DNA of 64,000 nt from Pseudomonas kilonensis (GTDB lineage Bacteria; Pseudomonadota; Gammaproteobacteria; Pseudomonadales; Pseudomonadaceae), in the NCBI RefSeq assembly GCF_001269885.1, contig NZ_LHVH01000035.1, positions 310,001-374,000 of the forward strand, written 5' to 3'. Shown here in pieces: positions 42,317-51,579 of this stretch. The notes under the pieces are model-generated. The model had not been told where the DNA came from. It saw nothing but the letters and a program-made list of their open reading frames with translations, and made no database searches. The stretch's first letter is position 1. Each line of letters begins with the position of its first letter. Made by a program: the position numbers and the translations under genes.

Positions 42317-43615
42317 TTACAGGGCCTTTTCGAAGATCTTCGAATTACGCTGATAGTTGTAGAGCGATGCCCGCGCCGCCGGCAGGCGCTCGACACTGCT
42401 GGGTTCAAAGCCACGTTCGCGGAACCAGTGGGCAGTCCGGGTCGTCAGTACGAACAACGTCTTGAGCCCCTGGGCGCGGGCGCGGGTTTCGATCCGTTCC
42501 AGCAGTTCATCGCCCCGGCCACCGTGGCGGTATTCCGGGTTCACCGCCAGGCAGGCCAGTTCCCCGGCGTCCGAATCGGCAATCTGGTACAACGCCGCAC
42601 AAGCGATGATCATGCCTTCGCGCTCGACCACGCTGAACTGTTCGATTTCGCGCTCCAGCACTTCGCGGGAGCGACGCACCAGAATCCCCTGTTCTTCCAG
42701 CGGGCTGATCAGGTCCAGCAGGCCGCCGACGTCTTCGATGGCCGCTTCGCGCACCACCTCGAATTGCTCCTGGGCCACCAGCGTACCGCTGCCATCGCGG
42801 GTGAACAGTTCGGCCAGCAGCGCACCGTTCTCGGCATAGCTGACGATATGGCTGCGGGCGACGCCGCCCCGACAGGCCTGGGCCGCCGCGTCCAGCAATT
42901 CGGCCTGATAGTCGCTGCCCAGGCGTTGCATGTGGGCCGGGACCTGTTGCGGGCGCAACTCACGCACCAACCGCCCGTCTTCACCAATAAGCCCCTGCTC
43001 GGCACCGAACAGCAGCAGTTTGTCGGCCGCCAGGTCGATGGCTGCGCGGGTGGCAACGTCTTCACAGGCCAGGTTGAAGATCTCGCCGGTGGGCGAATAA
43101 CCCAACGGCGACAGCAGCACGATGGAGCGCTCGTCCAGCAGGCGATTGATGCCCTTGCGATCGACCCGACGCACTTCACCGGTGTGGTGATAATCCACGC
43201 CTTCGAGCACGCCGATGGGACGCGCGGTGACCAGGTTGCCGCTGGCGACCCGCAGCCGCGAGCCCTGCATGGGCGAGGACGCCATGTCCATGGACAGGCG
43301 CGCCTCGATGGCGATGCGCAACTGGCCGACCGCGTCGATCACACACTCCAGCGTCGCCGCATCGGTGATGCGCATGCCGTGGTGGTAATGGGGCGTGAGG
43401 CCCCGTGCAGCAAGGCGGGTCTCGATCTGCGGGCGCGAACCATGGACCAGCACCAGGCGCACGCCGAGGCTGTGCAGCAGCACCAGGTCATGGACGATGT
43501 TGCCGAAATTAGGGTGTTCCACCCCGTCGCCGGGCAGCATGACGATGAAGGTGCAATCGCGGTGGGCGTTGATGTAGGGCGAAGCGTGACGAAGCCAATT
43601 GACGTATTCGGGCAT
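42317..43615 (-). CDS. argA: ArgA, N-acetylglutamate synthase
   Basis: A 432-residue two-domain protein. An amino-acid-kinase-like regulatory domain covers about 1-280 (RLVLVHGSRPQIETRL), and a GNAT domain covers about 290-432 (ACLAVNPEYRHGGRGDELLE, FRERGFEPSSVERLP). It performs the first step of arginine biosynthesis and is usually arginine-inhibited. I use the ATG at 43615 (AGGTTC upstream), giving the length normal for Pseudomonas. Confidence 0.97.
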   Translation of the reverse strand: MPEYVNWLRHASPYINAHRDCTFIVMLPGDGVEHPNFGNIVHDLVLLHSLGVRLVLVHGSRPQIETRLAARGLTPHYHHGMRITDAATLECVIDAVGQLRIAIEARLSMDMASSPMQGSRLRVASGNLVTARPIGVLEGVDYHHTGEVRRVDRKGINRLLDERSIVLLSPLGYSPTGEIFNLACEDVATRAAIDLAADKLLLFGAEQGLIGEDGRLVRELRPQQVPAHMQRLGSDYQAELLDAAAQACRGGVARSHIVSYAENGALLAELFTRDGSGTLVAQEQFEVVREAAIEDVGGLLDLISPLEEQGILVRRSREVLEREIEQFSVVEREGMIIACAALYQIADSDAGELACLAVNPEYRHGGRGDELLERIETRARAQGLKTLFVLTTRTAHWFRERGFEPSSVERLPAARASLYNYQRNSKIFEKAL

Positions 43616-43754
43616 GAACCTGGACCTGTAATAAATAACAGCCAAAACAAAGACGAAACAGAACGCACAACGGGGCTGGTGGTTATCGTCGGAACAGGCT
43701 TGGCGACACGCGCGCTCTCCTCATGTGATGAATACGGCCCCGCAAGGGCGCAAT

Positions 43755-44912
43755 TTAACCGGCCGTGGCCGGCGTCAGGCAGTAATGGCCGATCAACTGC
43801 CGCAACAACTGTACGGTAGGTTGCAAACGTGACATTTCAAGGTACTCGCCCGGCTGGTGGGCGCAGGCGATATCGCCAGGGCCGAGCACCAGGGTTTCGC
43901 AGCCAAGGCGCTGAAGATAAGGCGCTTCGGTGCCAAACGCCACTGCTTCGGCACGATGGCCGGTGAGTCGCTCGGCCACCCGTACCAGCTCGCAGTCTTC
44001 GGCCTGCTCGAAGGGTGGCACTTCGGGGAACAGCGGTGCGTAGTCGATCTTGACTTTATGGCGTTCGGCGATGGGGTCCAACTTCTGTTGGATCGCCGCC
44101 CGCAGCACCTGCGGATCCATGCCCGGCAAGGGTCGCAGGTCGAATTCCATGGAGCACTGGCCGCAGATGCGGTTGGGATTGTCGCCACCATGGATGCAAC
44201 CGAAGTTCAGCGTCGGTTGCGGCACGGTGAACTGCGGATTACGGAACTCACGCTGCCATTGCAGGCGCAGGCCGCGCAATTCGCCCATGGCATCGTGCAT
44301 GGCTTCCAGCGCGCTGTGGCCCAGGCTCGGATCGGAGGAATGGCCGCTGCGCCCGAGAATGTCGATGCGCTCCATCATCACGCCTTTGTGCAGGCGAATC
44401 GGCCGCAGGCCGGTCGGTTCACCGATCACCGCCACACGCCCCAGTGGTCGACCGGCATCGGCCAGGGCACGGGCGCCGGCCATGGAGCTTTCTTCGTCGC
44501 AGGTCGCAAGGATCAGCAGCGGTTGCTTGAACGGTTGGTCCAGCAGCGGCTTGACCGCTTCGATGACCAAGGCGAAAAAACCCTTCATGTCACAACTGCC
44601 CAGGCCGACCCAGCGGCCATCGACCTCGGTGAGCTTCAGCGGATCGGTCTGCCACAACGCGCCGTCGAACGGCACCGTGTCGCTGTGGCCAGCCAGTACC
44701 AGGCCGCCGGGGCCGCTGCCGAAGCTGGCCAGCAGGTTGAATTTGCCAGGGCTGACCTGCTGGATATCACAGCAGAACCCCAGCTCAGTGAGCCAGCCTG
44801 CCAGCAGCTCGATCACGGCACTGTTGGACTGGTCCAGCCCAGGCTGGGTACAACTGACCGAAGGTGCGGCGATCAGGGCAGCGAATTGATCTTTCATGGA
44901 CGGCAAAGGCAT
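43755..44912 (-). CDS. argE: ArgE, acetylornithine deacetylase
   Basis: A 385-residue M20-family metallohydrolase. The metal ligands are in LVLAGHSDTVPFDG and GLGSCDMKGFFAL, the catalytic Glu pair is in ATCDEESSMAGA, and the dimerisation domain lies in the middle. It removes acetate from N-acetylornithine. The ATG at 44912 has GGAG six bases upstream; the same frame stays open much further upstream only because it is antisense to the next gene. Confidence 0.95.
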   Translation of the reverse strand: MPLPSMKDQFAALIAAPSVSCTQPGLDQSNSAVIELLAGWLTELGFCCDIQQVSPGKFNLLASFGSGPGGLVLAGHSDTVPFDGALWQTDPLKLTEVDGRWVGLGSCDMKGFFALVIEAVKPLLDQPFKQPLLILATCDEESSMAGARALADAGRPLGRVAVIGEPTGLRPIRLHKGVMMERIDILGRSGHSSDPSLGHSALEAMHDAMGELRGLRLQWQREFRNPQFTVPQPTLNFGCIHGGDNPNRICGQCSMEFDLRPLPGMDPQVLRAAIQQKLDPIAERHKVKIDYAPLFPEVPPFEQAEDCELVRVAERLTGHRAEAVAFGTEAPYLQRLGCETLVLGPGDIACAHQPGEYLEMSRLQPTVQLLRQLIGHYCLTPATAG

Positions 44913-45059
44913 CGCTGACTCCGGGCTTACAGATTGACGTTCATCATAGAACCATCTGGCCCCAGGAATAAACCTAGGGCGGGTGAGTCCTGTACACTGC
45001 ACGGCCTTGGCAGCCACACCTTCCCCCGGCTGCACACCCGATCCCTGGATTTTCCGGCC

Positions 45060-46427
45060 ATGCAGAAAGAAACCGAAATCAAACTCCGCGTCAGCCGCGA
45101 GACCCTGGCAGCCTTGCGCGAGCATCCGCTGCTGAAAAAACGCAACAAGAGTGGCTGGGAACGCCACGAACTGATGAACCAGTATTTCGACACGCCGGAG
45201 CGTGACCTGGCCCAGGCCAAGGTCGCCCTGCGCCTGCGTCGCGACGGCGAAGAGGTGATCCAGACCCTCAAGACCCGCGGCCAGAGCGTCGCCGGCCTGT
45301 CCGAGCGCAACGAGTACGATTGGCACCTGCCCAAGGCCAAGCTCGACCTGAAGAAGCTCGACGGCGAATGCTGGCCCGAGGCCTTGGCCGAACTGGACAA
45401 GAAAACCCTCAAGGCCATCTTCACCACCGATTTCGTTCGCGAACGCGCTGAAATCGCCTGGGGCCGTGGCAAAAGCAAGGTCGTCATCGAAGCCGCCCTG
45501 GACCTGGGCCATGTGGTGGTCGGCAAGCAGAAGGAAGAAATCTGCGAACTGGAGCTGGAACTGCGCGAAGGCGAACCCGCCGCCCTGCTGGAACTGGCCG
45601 CCGAGCTGGCCGCGACCCTGCCCCTGATGCCCTGCGACATCAGCAAGGCCGAGCGTGGCTATCGCCTGTATGACGCGGGCAGCTACGCCCTGAGCCTGCC
45701 AGCGCCACAACTGACCGCCGAAACGCCGCTGGATGACGCCTTCGCCGCGCTGAGCTGGCATCTGCTCGGCAGCAGCCAGCGCCTGGCCGAACAATACCGT
45801 TTCAACGGCCATTGGCGCCTGCTGCAGGACTGGGTGGAAAACCTCGCCGAACTGCGTGCCCTGCTCAGCAGCCTCGGCCAGGCCGCGCCGCGCCAATCGA
45901 CCCACGACTTGCGCCTGGCCCTGGACGCGTTGCTGGAAGACTGGCGCCCACTGGTCCAAGCCGGCCTGGATGACGAAGACGTGCGCAAGGCGGCGCCGGA
46001 ACAGTTCCTTGAAGAGCTGCAAGACCCGCGCTGGGGCCTGTTTTCCCTCAACACTTCACGCTGGCTGCTGGCGCGCAGCTGGGCCGCCGAGCGCAACACC
46101 CGTGGCAATCGCCAGGGCGCGGCGCAACTGGGCAGCTGGCTGCCGCGCCTGCTGGGCGAAGAATCCTCGTCCCTGCAACTGCAACGCTATCAGCAGCAGC
46201 CGGAAGACCTCGCCGAGCAACTGCCGCGCATCGAACGTATCCAGGGCTGGCTACACCACGCCCGCCATGTGCTGGAGATCCCGGAAATGGATCGCCTCTA
46301 TGGTGAACTGAACAAACTGGCGCAACTGGCCAACCAACCGATCACCGACGAAACGCTGGATGCCCGCAAGCAACAGGCGATTGCGGTTTACCAGAATCGG
46401 GCCTGGAAGACTTTGCTGCGCCTGTAA
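45060..46427 (+). CDS. CYTH-CHAD domain protein (YgiF-like inorganic triphosphatase)
   Basis: A 455-residue protein. The N-terminal CYTH domain (1-200) has the ExExK motif ETEIK and Arg/Lys/Glu pairs lining the tunnel (LRLRRDGEEVIQTLKTR). The C-terminal CHAD domain (about 220-455) is rich in His and Arg and is mostly helical. YgiF-type proteins hydrolyse inorganic triphosphate, while CHAD binds polyphosphate. Start chosen at MQKETEIK (45060). Confidence 0.9.
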   Translation: MQKETEIKLRVSRETLAALREHPLLKKRNKSGWERHELMNQYFDTPERDLAQAKVALRLRRDGEEVIQTLKTRGQSVAGLSERNEYDWHLPKAKLDLKKLDGECWPEALAELDKKTLKAIFTTDFVRERAEIAWGRGKSKVVIEAALDLGHVVVGKQKEEICELELELREGEPAALLELAAELAATLPLMPCDISKAERGYRLYDAGSYALSLPAPQLTAETPLDDAFAALSWHLLGSSQRLAEQYRFNGHWRLLQDWVENLAELRALLSSLGQAAPRQSTHDLRLALDALLEDWRPLVQAGLDDEDVRKAAPEQFLEELQDPRWGLFSLNTSRWLLARSWAAERNTRGNRQGAAQLGSWLPRLLGEESSSLQLQRYQQQPEDLAEQLPRIERIQGWLHHARHVLEIPEMDRLYGELNKLAQLANQPITDETLDARKQQAIAVYQNRAWKTLLRL

Positions 46428-46455
46428 CCGAGATATCTTCGGCGTCGGGCATATT

Positions 46456-46552
46456 GCTTTCGCGAGCAAGCCCGCTCCCACACTGGATCTTCAGCGAACA
46501 CAACATGTGTGTACGGTAGAGGCCCATTGTGGGAGCGGGCTTGCTCGCGAAG
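46456..46552. repeat. REP doublet (REPIN)
   Basis: CTTTCGCGAGCAAGCCCGCT and the matching GTGGGAGCGGGCTTGCTCGC are inverted around a spacer of about 40 bases, between two convergent genes. Confidence 0.88.
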
Positions 46553-46579
46553 GGGCCGGTGAATTCACCTCAGATTCAA

Positions 46580-47050
46580 CTACCGCAGCACCGGCAAACT
46601 CGTCGTCGACTTGATCTCCGACAGCGCCACGATCGAGTTCACTTCCTGGATCCCCGGCACCATCGACAGCTTTTCGAAAAAGAATCGCTCATACGCCTCG
46701 ATATCCGCCGTGACGATGCGCAACAGAAAATCCACCGCCCCCATCAGCACGTAACACTCCAGCACTTCGGGGAAGCCGCGGATCGCCTCGGTGAATTCGG
46801 TGAAGTTCGAACGGCCGTGGGCGTTGAGTTTGATTTCGGCGAAGATCTGCGTGTTGAGGCCGATTTTCTTGCGATCCAGCAGGGTCACCTGGCCGCGAAT
46901 GATGCCCTCCTCCTTCATCCGCTGGATCCGCCGCCAGCACGGCGATTGAGACAAGCCGACCTGCTCGGCGATCTGCGCGCTGGACAGCGAGGCATCCTCC
47001 TGCAGCAGCGCCAGTATCCTGCGGTCGTAGCTATCCAGTTCGCTGTGCAT
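46580..47050 (-). CDS. Lrp/AsnC-family transcriptional regulator
   Basis: A 156-residue protein. The N-terminal helix-turn-helix is LSSAQIAEQVGLSQSPCWRR (about residues 22-41), and the C-terminal RAM/Lrp ligand domain covers about 65-145 (VLECYVLMGAVDFLLRIVTA). It binds DNA as an octamer-type assembly in response to amino acids. The ATG at 47050 is preferred over a TTG two codons upstream. It is divergent from a small ACT-like protein gene, and the TGATT-N5-AATCA dyad at 47069-47083 is a candidate site. Confidence 0.92.
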   Translation of the reverse strand: MHSELDSYDRRILALLQEDASLSSAQIAEQVGLSQSPCWRRIQRMKEEGIIRGQVTLLDRKKIGLNTQIFAEIKLNAHGRSNFTEFTEAIRGFPEVLECYVLMGAVDFLLRIVTADIEAYERFFFEKLSMVPGIQEVNSIVALSEIKSTTSLPVLR

Positions 47051-47068
47051 GATCAAACCCGAAATGAT

Positions 47069-47083
47069 TGATTTAGAGAATCA
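47069..47083. promoter_or_regulatory. AT-rich dyad, candidate Lrp-family site
   Basis: TGATT-N5-AATCA lies between the lrp-type gene and the divergent ACT-like gene. Lrp-family sites are 15-bp AT-rich dyads, so position and form fit; this is inference. Confidence 0.45.
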
Positions 47084-47176
47084 AGCGATTCAAAACATCG
47101 CCAGAATCACTCATCTTAGATAAGAAATACCCCGCCTCGCATGTAAATATTTCTCCCGCCACCAAGGAGATCGAAC

Positions 47177-47515
47177 ATGCCCTCACTCGAAGCCGTTGCC
47201 ATCGCCCCGACCCGCGCCGACGTCTGGCACGCCGCCAATACCCATTGCCGGGTGCAGTACCAGATATTGGCCGAAGCCGAGCCGGATTTACTGTGCCGGG
47301 CGTTGAACCTGTTTGCCTTGCAGGGCCTGACGCCGCAGCGGGTTCATGTCGAACGCCAAGGCGATATGCTATCGCTGGACATCGTCATGGACGGGCTGAG
47401 CTGGCACCGTGCCCAGGTCATCGCTGAAAAACTACGTAACCTGATCAGCGTCTGCTCGGTGGACCTGCAAGACGCTGATATTGCGCACGTTGGGCCGGCC
47501 CACGCAGCGGGATGA
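47177..47515 (+). CDS. Small ACT-domain-like protein of unknown function
   Basis: A 112-residue protein whose central part (about residues 22-95) shows the alternating pattern of an ACT domain: CRVQYQILAEAEPDLLCRAL, then GLTPQRVHVERQGDMLSLDI, then AQVIAEKLRNLISVCSVDL. The region resembles the small subunit IlvM in layout. A free-standing ACT protein divergent from an Lrp-type regulator could sense an amino acid. AAGGAG precedes the ATG. Function unknown. Confidence 0.7.
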   Translation: MPSLEAVAIAPTRADVWHAANTHCRVQYQILAEAEPDLLCRALNLFALQGLTPQRVHVERQGDMLSLDIVMDGLSWHRAQVIAEKLRNLISVCSVDLQDADIAHVGPAHAAG

Positions 47516-47659
47516 GCGTCCACGGGCAAAATTTCGCAACGCATTGGTCGGGTAGTGGCCCAACGGTCTACAGCGTCGGGACTATTCTTTTGCAGACCGA
47601 GCGAGGACGCCGAGGCGTCTGTATCGCGGCTTTGCTGCAATTGTCCAATAGGAACCCGC

Positions 47660-49444
47660 ATGTCCACCAAACACGCCACTCAGGACCGCTGGCTGGACCT
47701 CAACGATCTGCTGCGCCAACTGGTCACCCAGGGCCTCATCAGCCAGGACTCAGCCGAAACCGCGCTGAACGCCCGCCGACGCCACAGCGCCAATAGCCAG
47801 TTGCATCCGCTGGAGTTCATCGCCAACCAGCACCTGGACGACCTCAGCCGGCCCGGCAAGCGCCTGGACCTGGAGAACCTGACCCTGTGGTTGTCCCAGC
47901 AGGCCGACCAGCCCTACATGCGCATCGACCCGTTGAAAATCAACGTCGCGGCCGTGACGCCCTTGATGTCCTACGCCTTTGCCCAGCGCCACAAGATCCT
48001 TGCGGTGGCGGTCGATCGTGACGCCGTCACCGTCGCCAGCGCACAGCCCTACGTCAACAGCTGGGAAGCCGACCTGACCCACGTGCTCAAGCTGCCGATC
48101 AAGCGGGTGATCGCCAACCCGGTGGACATCCAGCGCTTGAGCGTGGAGTTCTATCGCCTGGCCAAATCGGTCAGCGGCGCCACCACGGTCGACCAGCAGC
48201 CGAGCAACCTGAGCAATTTCGAACAGTTGCTCAACCTGGGCGCCAGCGACCAGGAGCCGGACGCCAACGACGCCCACATCGTCAATATCGTCGACTGGCT
48301 GTTCCAGTACGCCTTCCAGCAGCGCGCCAGTGACATCCACATCGAACCGCGCCGCGAACAGGGCACCGTGCGATTTCGCATCGACGGCGTGCTGCACACC
48401 GTCTATCAGTTCCCGCCGCAGGTCACGATGGCAATCGTCAGCCGCCTCAAGAGCCTGGGGCGGATGAACGTCGCGGAAAAACGCAAACCCCAGGACGGCC
48501 GGGTCAAGACCAAGACCCCGGACGGCGGCGAAGTGGAATTGCGCCTGTCGACCTTGCCCACCGCGTTCGGCGAAAAAATGGTCATGCGGATTTTCGACCC
48601 GGAAGTGCTGCTCAAGGACTTCGACCAACTCGGCTTCTCCGCCGACGACCTGCGCCGCTGGCAGGACATGACCCGCCAGCCCAACGGCATCATCCTGGTG
48701 ACCGGGCCTACCGGTTCCGGCAAGACCACCACGCTCTATACCACCCTCAAGAAGCTGGCAACGCCGGAAGTGAACCTCTGCACCATCGAGGACCCGATTG
48801 AAATGGTCGAGGCCTCTTTCAACCAGATGCAGGTCCAGCACAACATTGACCTGACCTTCGCTGCCGGGGTGCGGGCGCTGATGCGGCAAGACCCGGACAT
48901 CATCATGATCGGTGAGATCCGCGACCTGGAGACCGCCGAGATGGCGATCCAGGCGGCGCTCACCGGGCACCTTGTGCTGTCGACACTGCACACCAACGAC
49001 GCGCCGAGCGCCATCAGTCGCCTGCTGGAGCTGGGAGTGCCCCATTACCTGATCAAGGCCACCGTGCTCGGGGTCATGGCCCAGCGCCTGGTGCGCACCT
49101 TGTGCCCGCAATGCAAGGCCCCCCTGACCCTGGATGAAGATGACTGGCAAACCCTGACGCGGCCCTGGCAGGCGCCGCTGCCGAGCAATGCCCAACAGGC
49201 CGTCGGCTGCCTGGAATGCCGTGACACCGGTTACCGCGGCCGCGCCGGCGTCTACGAAATCATGCAACTGACCGACAGCGTCAAGGCCTTGATCCACCCC
49301 GACACCGACCTGCTGGCCGTGCGCCGCCAGGCGTTCAAGGAAGGCATGCGCAGCCTGCGGCTGTCGGGGGCGCAAAAGGTGGCGGCAGGCTTGACCACGG
49401 TCGAGGAAGTGCTGCGGGTGACGCCGCAGAGCGAGCAGAAGTAG
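47660..49444 (+). CDS. GspE/PilB-family secretion ATPase (solitary)
   Basis: A 594-residue ATPase. The N-terminal GspE-N domain covers about 1-200, Walker A is GPTGSGKTTTLYTTL (about 355), the Asp box follows, Walker B is IIMIGEIRD (about 420), and a tetra-Cys zinc knuckle (CPQC...CLEC) lies near 480-525. It would power type II secretion or type IV pilus assembly, but no other secretion genes are beside it. I start at 47660 (AGGAA upstream); the longer frame has no site. Confidence 0.9.
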   Translation: MSTKHATQDRWLDLNDLLRQLVTQGLISQDSAETALNARRRHSANSQLHPLEFIANQHLDDLSRPGKRLDLENLTLWLSQQADQPYMRIDPLKINVAAVTPLMSYAFAQRHKILAVAVDRDAVTVASAQPYVNSWEADLTHVLKLPIKRVIANPVDIQRLSVEFYRLAKSVSGATTVDQQPSNLSNFEQLLNLGASDQEPDANDAHIVNIVDWLFQYAFQQRASDIHIEPRREQGTVRFRIDGVLHTVYQFPPQVTMAIVSRLKSLGRMNVAEKRKPQDGRVKTKTPDGGEVELRLSTLPTAFGEKMVMRIFDPEVLLKDFDQLGFSADDLRRWQDMTRQPNGIILVTGPTGSGKTTTLYTTLKKLATPEVNLCTIEDPIEMVEASFNQMQVQHNIDLTFAAGVRALMRQDPDIIMIGEIRDLETAEMAIQAALTGHLVLSTLHTNDAPSAISRLLELGVPHYLIKATVLGVMAQRLVRTLCPQCKAPLTLDEDDWQTLTRPWQAPLPSNAQQAVGCLECRDTGYRGRAGVYEIMQLTDSVKALIHPDTDLLAVRRQAFKEGMRSLRLSGAQKVAAGLTTVEEVLRVTPQSEQK

Positions 49445-49469
49445 CTGTGGCAGCACCTGTGGCGAGAGG

Positions 49470-49560
49470 CTGTGGGAGCAAGGCTTGCCCGCGATGAAAA
49501 TGACGCGGTCTCCCGGGGAAGCAAGGCGCCTGCCTCGCGAGCAAGCTTTGCTCCCACAGA
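49470..49560. repeat. REP doublet (REPIN)
   Basis: GTGGGAGCAAGGCTTGCCCG and CTCGCGAGCAAGCTTTGCTC with CCACA form an inverted pair between the GspE-like and SPFH genes. No terminator with a T-run is visible. Confidence 0.85.
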
Positions 49561-49630
49561 GTGATGATACTGGCCGCGTGCCCTACACTCAGGGCTCGCA
49601 GGTCCATCTCAATTCGCACAGGGAACCGTC

Positions 49631-50551
49631 ATGCAGATCGGTAGCGTACTTTTACTTTTCATCGGCCTCGTGGTCGCCATCCTGTTCATGGGTTTCAAGG
49701 TCGTGCCCCAGGGCTACCAATGGACCGTCGAGCGGTTCGGCCGCTACACCAATACGCTCAAGCCCGGCCTGAACATCATCATCCCGGTGATGGATCGCAT
49801 CGGGCGCAAGATCAATGTCATGGAAAGCGTGCTGGACATCCCGCCCCAGGAAGTCATCACTGCCGACAACGCCACGGTACAGATCGACGCCGTGTGTTTC
49901 TTCCAGGTGGTCAATACGGCCCAGGCGGCCTACGAGGTCAACAACCTCGAACACGCCATCCGCAACCTGCTGCAAACCAATATCCGTACCGTGCTGGGGT
50001 CCATGGAGCTGGACGCGATGCTGAGCCAGCGCGACGGTATCAACGAAAAACTGCTGCGCACCGTCGATGAAGCCACAGCGCCGTGGGGGATCAAGATCAC
50101 CCGGATCGAGATCAAGGACATCAGCCCGCCGGCCGACCTCATGGCCGCCATGTCGGGGCAGATGAAAGCCGAACGTATCAAGCGTGCCCAGATCCTCGAA
50201 GCCGAGGGCCTGCGCGCGTCGGCGATTCTCACCGCCGAAGGCAAGAAGCAGGCGCAAATCCTCGAGGCCGAGGGCAGCCGCCAGGCCGCGTTCCTGGAGT
50301 CCGAGGCCCGCGAGCGCCAGGCACAAGCCGAAGCGCTGGCCACCCAGGTGGTGTCCCAGGCGATTGCCGACGGCAACGTCCAGGCCGTGAACTACTTCGT
50401 CGCGCAGAAGTACATCGATGCGCTGGGCAAACTGGCTTCCGCCAACAACAGCAAGGTGATCCTGATGCCGCTGGAAGCCAGCCAGGTCATCGGTGCGGTC
50501 GGCGGCATCGGCGAGATCGTCCGGGCCACCTTCGACAGCAAGAAAGCCTGA
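49631..50551 (+). CDS. SPFH/band 7 membrane protein (QmcA-like)
   Basis: A 306-residue protein with one N-terminal membrane segment (residues 5-22). The SPFH domain covers about 25-190 (VVPQGYQWTVERFGRYTNTL, ISPPADLMAAMSGQMKAERI), followed by a long Ala/Glu/Gln coiled coil (about 170-240) and a C-terminal segment. It forms large oligomeric rings or membrane microdomains. It lies 9 bases upstream of an NfeD gene, its classic partner. Confidence 0.93.
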   Translation: MQIGSVLLLFIGLVVAILFMGFKVVPQGYQWTVERFGRYTNTLKPGLNIIIPVMDRIGRKINVMESVLDIPPQEVITADNATVQIDAVCFFQVVNTAQAAYEVNNLEHAIRNLLQTNIRTVLGSMELDAMLSQRDGINEKLLRTVDEATAPWGIKITRIEIKDISPPADLMAAMSGQMKAERIKRAQILEAEGLRASAILTAEGKKQAQILEAEGSRQAAFLESEARERQAQAEALATQVVSQAIADGNVQAVNYFVAQKYIDALGKLASANNSKVILMPLEASQVIGAVGGIGEIVRATFDSKKA

Positions 50552-50560
50552 GGCGCGCGT

Positions 50561-51010
50561 ATGTGGATGTTCCTGCAAAACATGTCGTACTGGGACTGGC
50601 TAGCGCTGGGCGTCATCCTGCTGATCCTTGAAGTGTTCGGCGCCGGCGGCTACTTGCTGTGGATCGGCATGGCCGCCGCGGCGGTCGGCGTGCTCACGTT
50701 CATCCTGCCGCAGATGCCGTGGGAGCTGCAGTTCCTGTTGTTCGGCCTGTTCGCCATCGCAACAGCGCTGTACTGGTGGCGACGCCAGCGCAGCGCGGTG
50801 CGCGAAAGCGATCAGCCGCACCTGAACCTGCGCGGGCAAGAGCTGATCGGCAAGGTCTTCCAGGTTCATGAAGCGATTGTCGATGGCCGTGGCAAGATCA
50901 AGGTGGCCGACAGCGTCTGGTTGGCCAAGGGGCCCGAGTCGTCCGTGGGCACGCGGGTCAGGGTGGTGGCGCAAGATGGCGCGGTGCTGCAGGTGGAACG
51001 GGCTGACTGA
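50561..51010 (+). CDS. NfeD-family membrane protein
   Basis: A 149-residue short-form NfeD. Three membrane segments (about residues 10-75) precede a C-terminal OB-fold (about 90-148, with LIGKVFQVHEAIVDGRGKIK). It lacks the ClpP-like protease domain of long NfeD proteins. The SPFH-NfeD pair is conserved and thought to organise membrane domains. Confidence 0.9.
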   Translation: MWMFLQNMSYWDWLALGVILLILEVFGAGGYLLWIGMAAAAVGVLTFILPQMPWELQFLLFGLFAIATALYWWRRQRSAVRESDQPHLNLRGQELIGKVFQVHEAIVDGRGKIKVADSVWLAKGPESSVGTRVRVVAQDGAVLQVERAD

Positions 51011-51078
51011 CAAGGCATGGAACTGAATAGAGGCGCAGGTAATCCAACGTCATAGTTAACCCAGTGGAGTCACCTATC

Positions 51079-51396
51079 ATGCGTCTCAAACTTGCTGTCG
51101 CTACCCTAGCCTTGCTGTCTCTTCCTGTTGGCTCGGCAATGGCCGACACGTTTTGGCGTAACGTCATCTCATCCGGTGCGACCACCGGTTCCACCTACCT
51201 GACCTTCAAGGATAACAAGCTGATCGTCGCGGCTCAGGACGACGCCGGCAGCTTCGTCGCCAGTGATGGCGGTATCCGTGGCCCCTACCTGGAAGCGGCG
51301 ATGCAGAAAGTGCGTGCCGACAACCCAGGCCTGCAAGCCACCGACATGGAACTGGCCAACGCGATCCTGGCGAAAAACGCCGTCGCCCAGGACTGA
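51079..51396 (+). CDS. DUF2388-type secreted small protein
   Basis: A 105-residue protein with a signal peptide cleaved near GSAMA-D (residue 22). The mature part contains TFWRNVISSGATTGSTYLTF and VASDGGIRGPYLEAAMQKVR, which I recognise from the Pseudomonas DUF2388 family, function unknown. GGAG lies upstream. The longer frame from 51064 adds only MESPI and is rejected. Confidence 0.85.
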   Translation: MRLKLAVATLALLSLPVGSAMADTFWRNVISSGATTGSTYLTFKDNKLIVAAQDDAGSFVASDGGIRGPYLEAAMQKVRADNPGLQATDMELANAILAKNAVAQD

Positions 51397-51410
51397 TTCC
51401 CGGCCAATAA

Positions 51411-51443
51411 AAAATGCCGCTCGATGGGAGCGGCATTTTTTTT
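51411..51443 (+). terminator. Rho-independent terminator of the DUF2388 gene
   Basis: AATGCCGCTC-GATGG-GAGCGGCATT followed by TTTTTT, 15 bases after the stop codon. A ten-bp perfect stem. Confidence 0.95.
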
Positions 51444-51479
51444 GCCCGAAAATATTATCAGGCTGTACGCAGTACCCTG

Positions 51480-51569
51480 TGTGGGAGCGGGCTTGCTCGC
51501 GAAAGCGGTGTATCAGTCAACAACACTGAAACTGACACACCGCTTTCGCGAGCAAGCCCGCTCCCACAT
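51480..51569. repeat. REP doublet (REPIN)
   Basis: GTGGGAGCGGGCTTGCTCGC then, after an inner arm GGTGT...ACACC, the exact complement GCGAGCAAGCCCGCTCCCAC. It lies between convergent genes. Confidence 0.9.
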
Positions 51570-51579
51570 TGGATCCGGG

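Noticed and set aside
44913..46022. Minus-strand open frame extending argE upstream to give a 755-residue protein
   Set aside because: It is antisense to the clear CYTH-CHAD gene, and argE has a good ribosome binding site and normal length from 44912.
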